Program-made: the position numbers and the translations under genes
Notes under the pieces: model-generated
Database searches by the model: none
Seen by the model: only the letters and a program-made list of their open reading frames with translations
What the model was told of the DNA's origin: nothing
Shown: in pieces, positions 62,946 to 64,000 of the stretch
Numbering within the stretch: the first letter of the stretch is position 1
How the letters are laid out: each line of letters begins with the position of its first letter
From: CAZMCH01 sp964564735
GTDB taxonomy: Bacteria; Poribacteria; DTPJ01
Assembly (NCBI GenBank): GCA_964564735.1
Contig: CAZMCH010000002.1
Location: 40,580-104,579 of the forward strand
Reading direction: 5' to 3'
DNA: 64,000 bases

Positions 62946-64000
62946 TTATATCGTCTTATTTTTGCCTAATATTGAAGCGACGGTTTCATTTAATTGCTTT
63001 ATATTATAGGGCTTGGCAATAGCACCTACAAATCCATATTCTAGTGGGTTTGCCATTATATCATCTTCTGAATATCCGCTTGATACAATGACCTTTGCAT
63101 CTGGATCGATGGTAAGAATTTCTTTTATAGCATCTTTTCCACCCATTCCACCTGGGATCGTTAGGTCCATTATTACAAGGTCAAACATTTCGCCTGCTTC
63201 AATTGCTTGTTTATATAATATAATTGCTTCATTGCCATTTTTTGATGCTAAAGCTTTATGTCCATTTATTTCAAGCATTGAAATAAGCATTTCTCTGATT
63301 AGCTCTTCGTCATCCATAATAAGTATTTTCCCTTTTTGGTCAGTTAAATTAGCTTTTTGCTCAATCGCTAGTTCTGGGTTTTCGATTTCTATTGCTGGAA
63401 GAATTATATTCATAGTGGTTCCAACTCCGAGTTTTGATTCAACAAACATTCTTCCACCATGTTTCTGAATTATAGAATAGCAAACCGCAAGACCTAATCC
63501 GCTTCCTGATTGTTTTGTGCTGAAATATGGATCAAATATTCTATCAAGATAATCTTCGGGTATCCCTATACCAGAATCTTTTATTGAAATTTTAAGATAC
63601 TTTGTATTATCTATTTCTGTTGCATTTTCTGCTTTTATCATGAGTTTGCCACCTTTTGGCATTGCTTGTTTGGCGTTTATTACTATGTTTTGGATTACCT
63701 GTGCCATTTGATCGGGGTCAGCTTCTACTAGCCATTGTTTATCAATTTGGTATTCAGCAGTTATTTCAGAACCTGTTAGACAAAATTCTGTTGTTTCTCT
63801 TAAAATATCATTTATTAATACAACTCTTTTGATAGGCGTTCCACCCTTTGCAAATGTGAGGAGTTGCTTTGTTAATCCAATTGACTGCTTTACTGCTTGC
63901 TCAGTTTTAATTAAATAATCCCTTACCGCATCACCTTTTATGTTGTTTAATGCTATGCTTGTATTGCCTAATATTATTGTCAATAGATTATTAAAATCAT
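62946..64000 (-). CDS. Hybrid histidine kinase, C-terminal part (truncated by window edge)
   Basis: At least 351 residues; the frame stays open to the end of the window, where it reads DFNNLLTIILGN, the part just behind the phospho-accepting His. Then come a HATPase domain (NIVINAKQAMP, DSGIGIPEDYLDRIFDPYF, GSGLGLAV) and a C-terminal receiver (ILIMDDEE; acceptor Asp in VIMDLTIPG). The sensor domain and start lie outside the window. Confidence 0.88.
   Translation of the reverse strand, partial: DFNNLLTIILGNTSIALNNIKGDAVRDYLIKTEQAVKQSIGLTKQLLTFAKGGTPIKRVVLINDILRETTEFCLTGSEITAEYQIDKQWLVEADPDQMAQVIQNIVINAKQAMPKGGKLMIKAENATEIDNTKYLKISIKDSGIGIPEDYLDRIFDPYFSTKQSGSGLGLAVCYSIIQKHGGRMFVESKLGVGTTMNIILPAIEIENPELAIEQKANLTDQKGKILIMDDEELIREMLISMLEINGHKALASKNGNEAIILYKQAIEAGEMFDLVIMDLTIPGGMGGKDAIKEILTIDPDAKVIVSSGYSEDDIMANPLEYGFVGAIAKPYNIKQLNETVASILGKNKTI

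Noticed and set aside
1..64000. CRISPR arrays, tRNA and rRNA genes
   Set aside because: No regularly spaced direct repeats and no tRNA or rRNA signature were seen on either strand by eye.

Overview
The window looks like a chromosomal piece of an uncultured, AT-rich Gram-negative bacterium. Secreted proteins carry Sec signal peptides or lipoboxes, one gene encodes an outer-membrane-type beta-barrel, and ribosomal protein S1 has the six-domain form. Four uroporphyrinogen-decarboxylase-like (URO-D) paralogues, several carbohydrate enzymes of poorly named families (DUF4838, DUF5060/DUF4038), PEGA repeats and a decayed FlgD-like C-terminal sorting domain recall Poribacteria and related candidate phyla. 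That placement is inference only: no rRNA or tRNA gene is visible.

Region by region. (1) 1-404 is the tail of a Gfo/Idh/MocA oxidoreductase, followed by nested palindromic repeats. (2) 723-5669 (-) is a compact operon of URO-D, nadC, a NIF3-family protein, a GNAT acetyltransferase and a second URO-D. (3) 5804-8384 (-) holds a TPR/membrane protein and a DUF4838 protein. (4) 8447-15710 (-) is a seven-gene unit behind a SAM-I riboswitch: metK, ahcY, an orphan PqqD/ScmD-like chaperone, a polysaccharide deacetylase, a glycosidase, a PHP phosphoesterase and an M24-fold protein that has lost metal ligands; a terminator follows. (5) rpsA lies upstream at 15783-17726. (6) 18212-23261 (+) has a PHP protein, a PEGA protein, a metallo-beta-lactamase hydrolase, an oxidoreductase and an outer-membrane barrel. 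(7) 23323-35063 (-) is a contractile-injection (type VI-like) spike and cargo island: VgrG, PAAR with Ig-like extension, a large zincin metallopeptidase, a PQQ propeller, a second Ig-like protein, a lectin-like secreted protein, a LysM-like protein and a DcrB-like protein, with a VapBC toxin-antitoxin pair in the middle. No sheath, baseplate or ClpV genes are in the window. (8) 35171-38739 (-) has two more URO-D genes around a GguC/FAH-family gene. (9) 38818-44876 (-) is a CUT1 sugar importer (binding protein and two permeases), an unknown small protein, a hybrid sensor kinase and a lone ABC ATPase. (10) 45439-52569 (+) is a tight four-gene operon: a 1027-residue tubulin/FtsZ-superfamily protein, a tetraheme cytochrome c, a ResB-like protein and an EF-hand membrane protein. 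This is the best candidate for an undescribed system here. (11) 52755-56985 (+) has a lipoprotein, a methyltransferase-like protein, a subtilase and DnaJ. (12) 56998-60377 (-) has a secreted protein, prmC, a HicB-like protein, a PD-(D/E)XK-type nuclease and a second VapBC-like pair. (13) 60435-64000 (-) has ribulokinase, an SDR dehydrogenase and the end of a hybrid histidine kinase cut by the window edge.

Working together: sugar uptake, ribulokinase, SDR, Gfo/Idh, GguC, PHP and glycosidase genes suggest scavenging of plant- or algal-type polysaccharides. The SAM riboswitch couples methionine/SAM recycling to part of that gene set. The VgrG island supplies a loaded injection tip. The tubulin operon joins a polymer-forming GTPase family to heme c and membrane proteins in a way I do not recognise. 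Small dispersed palindromic repeats lie in several of the larger gaps.
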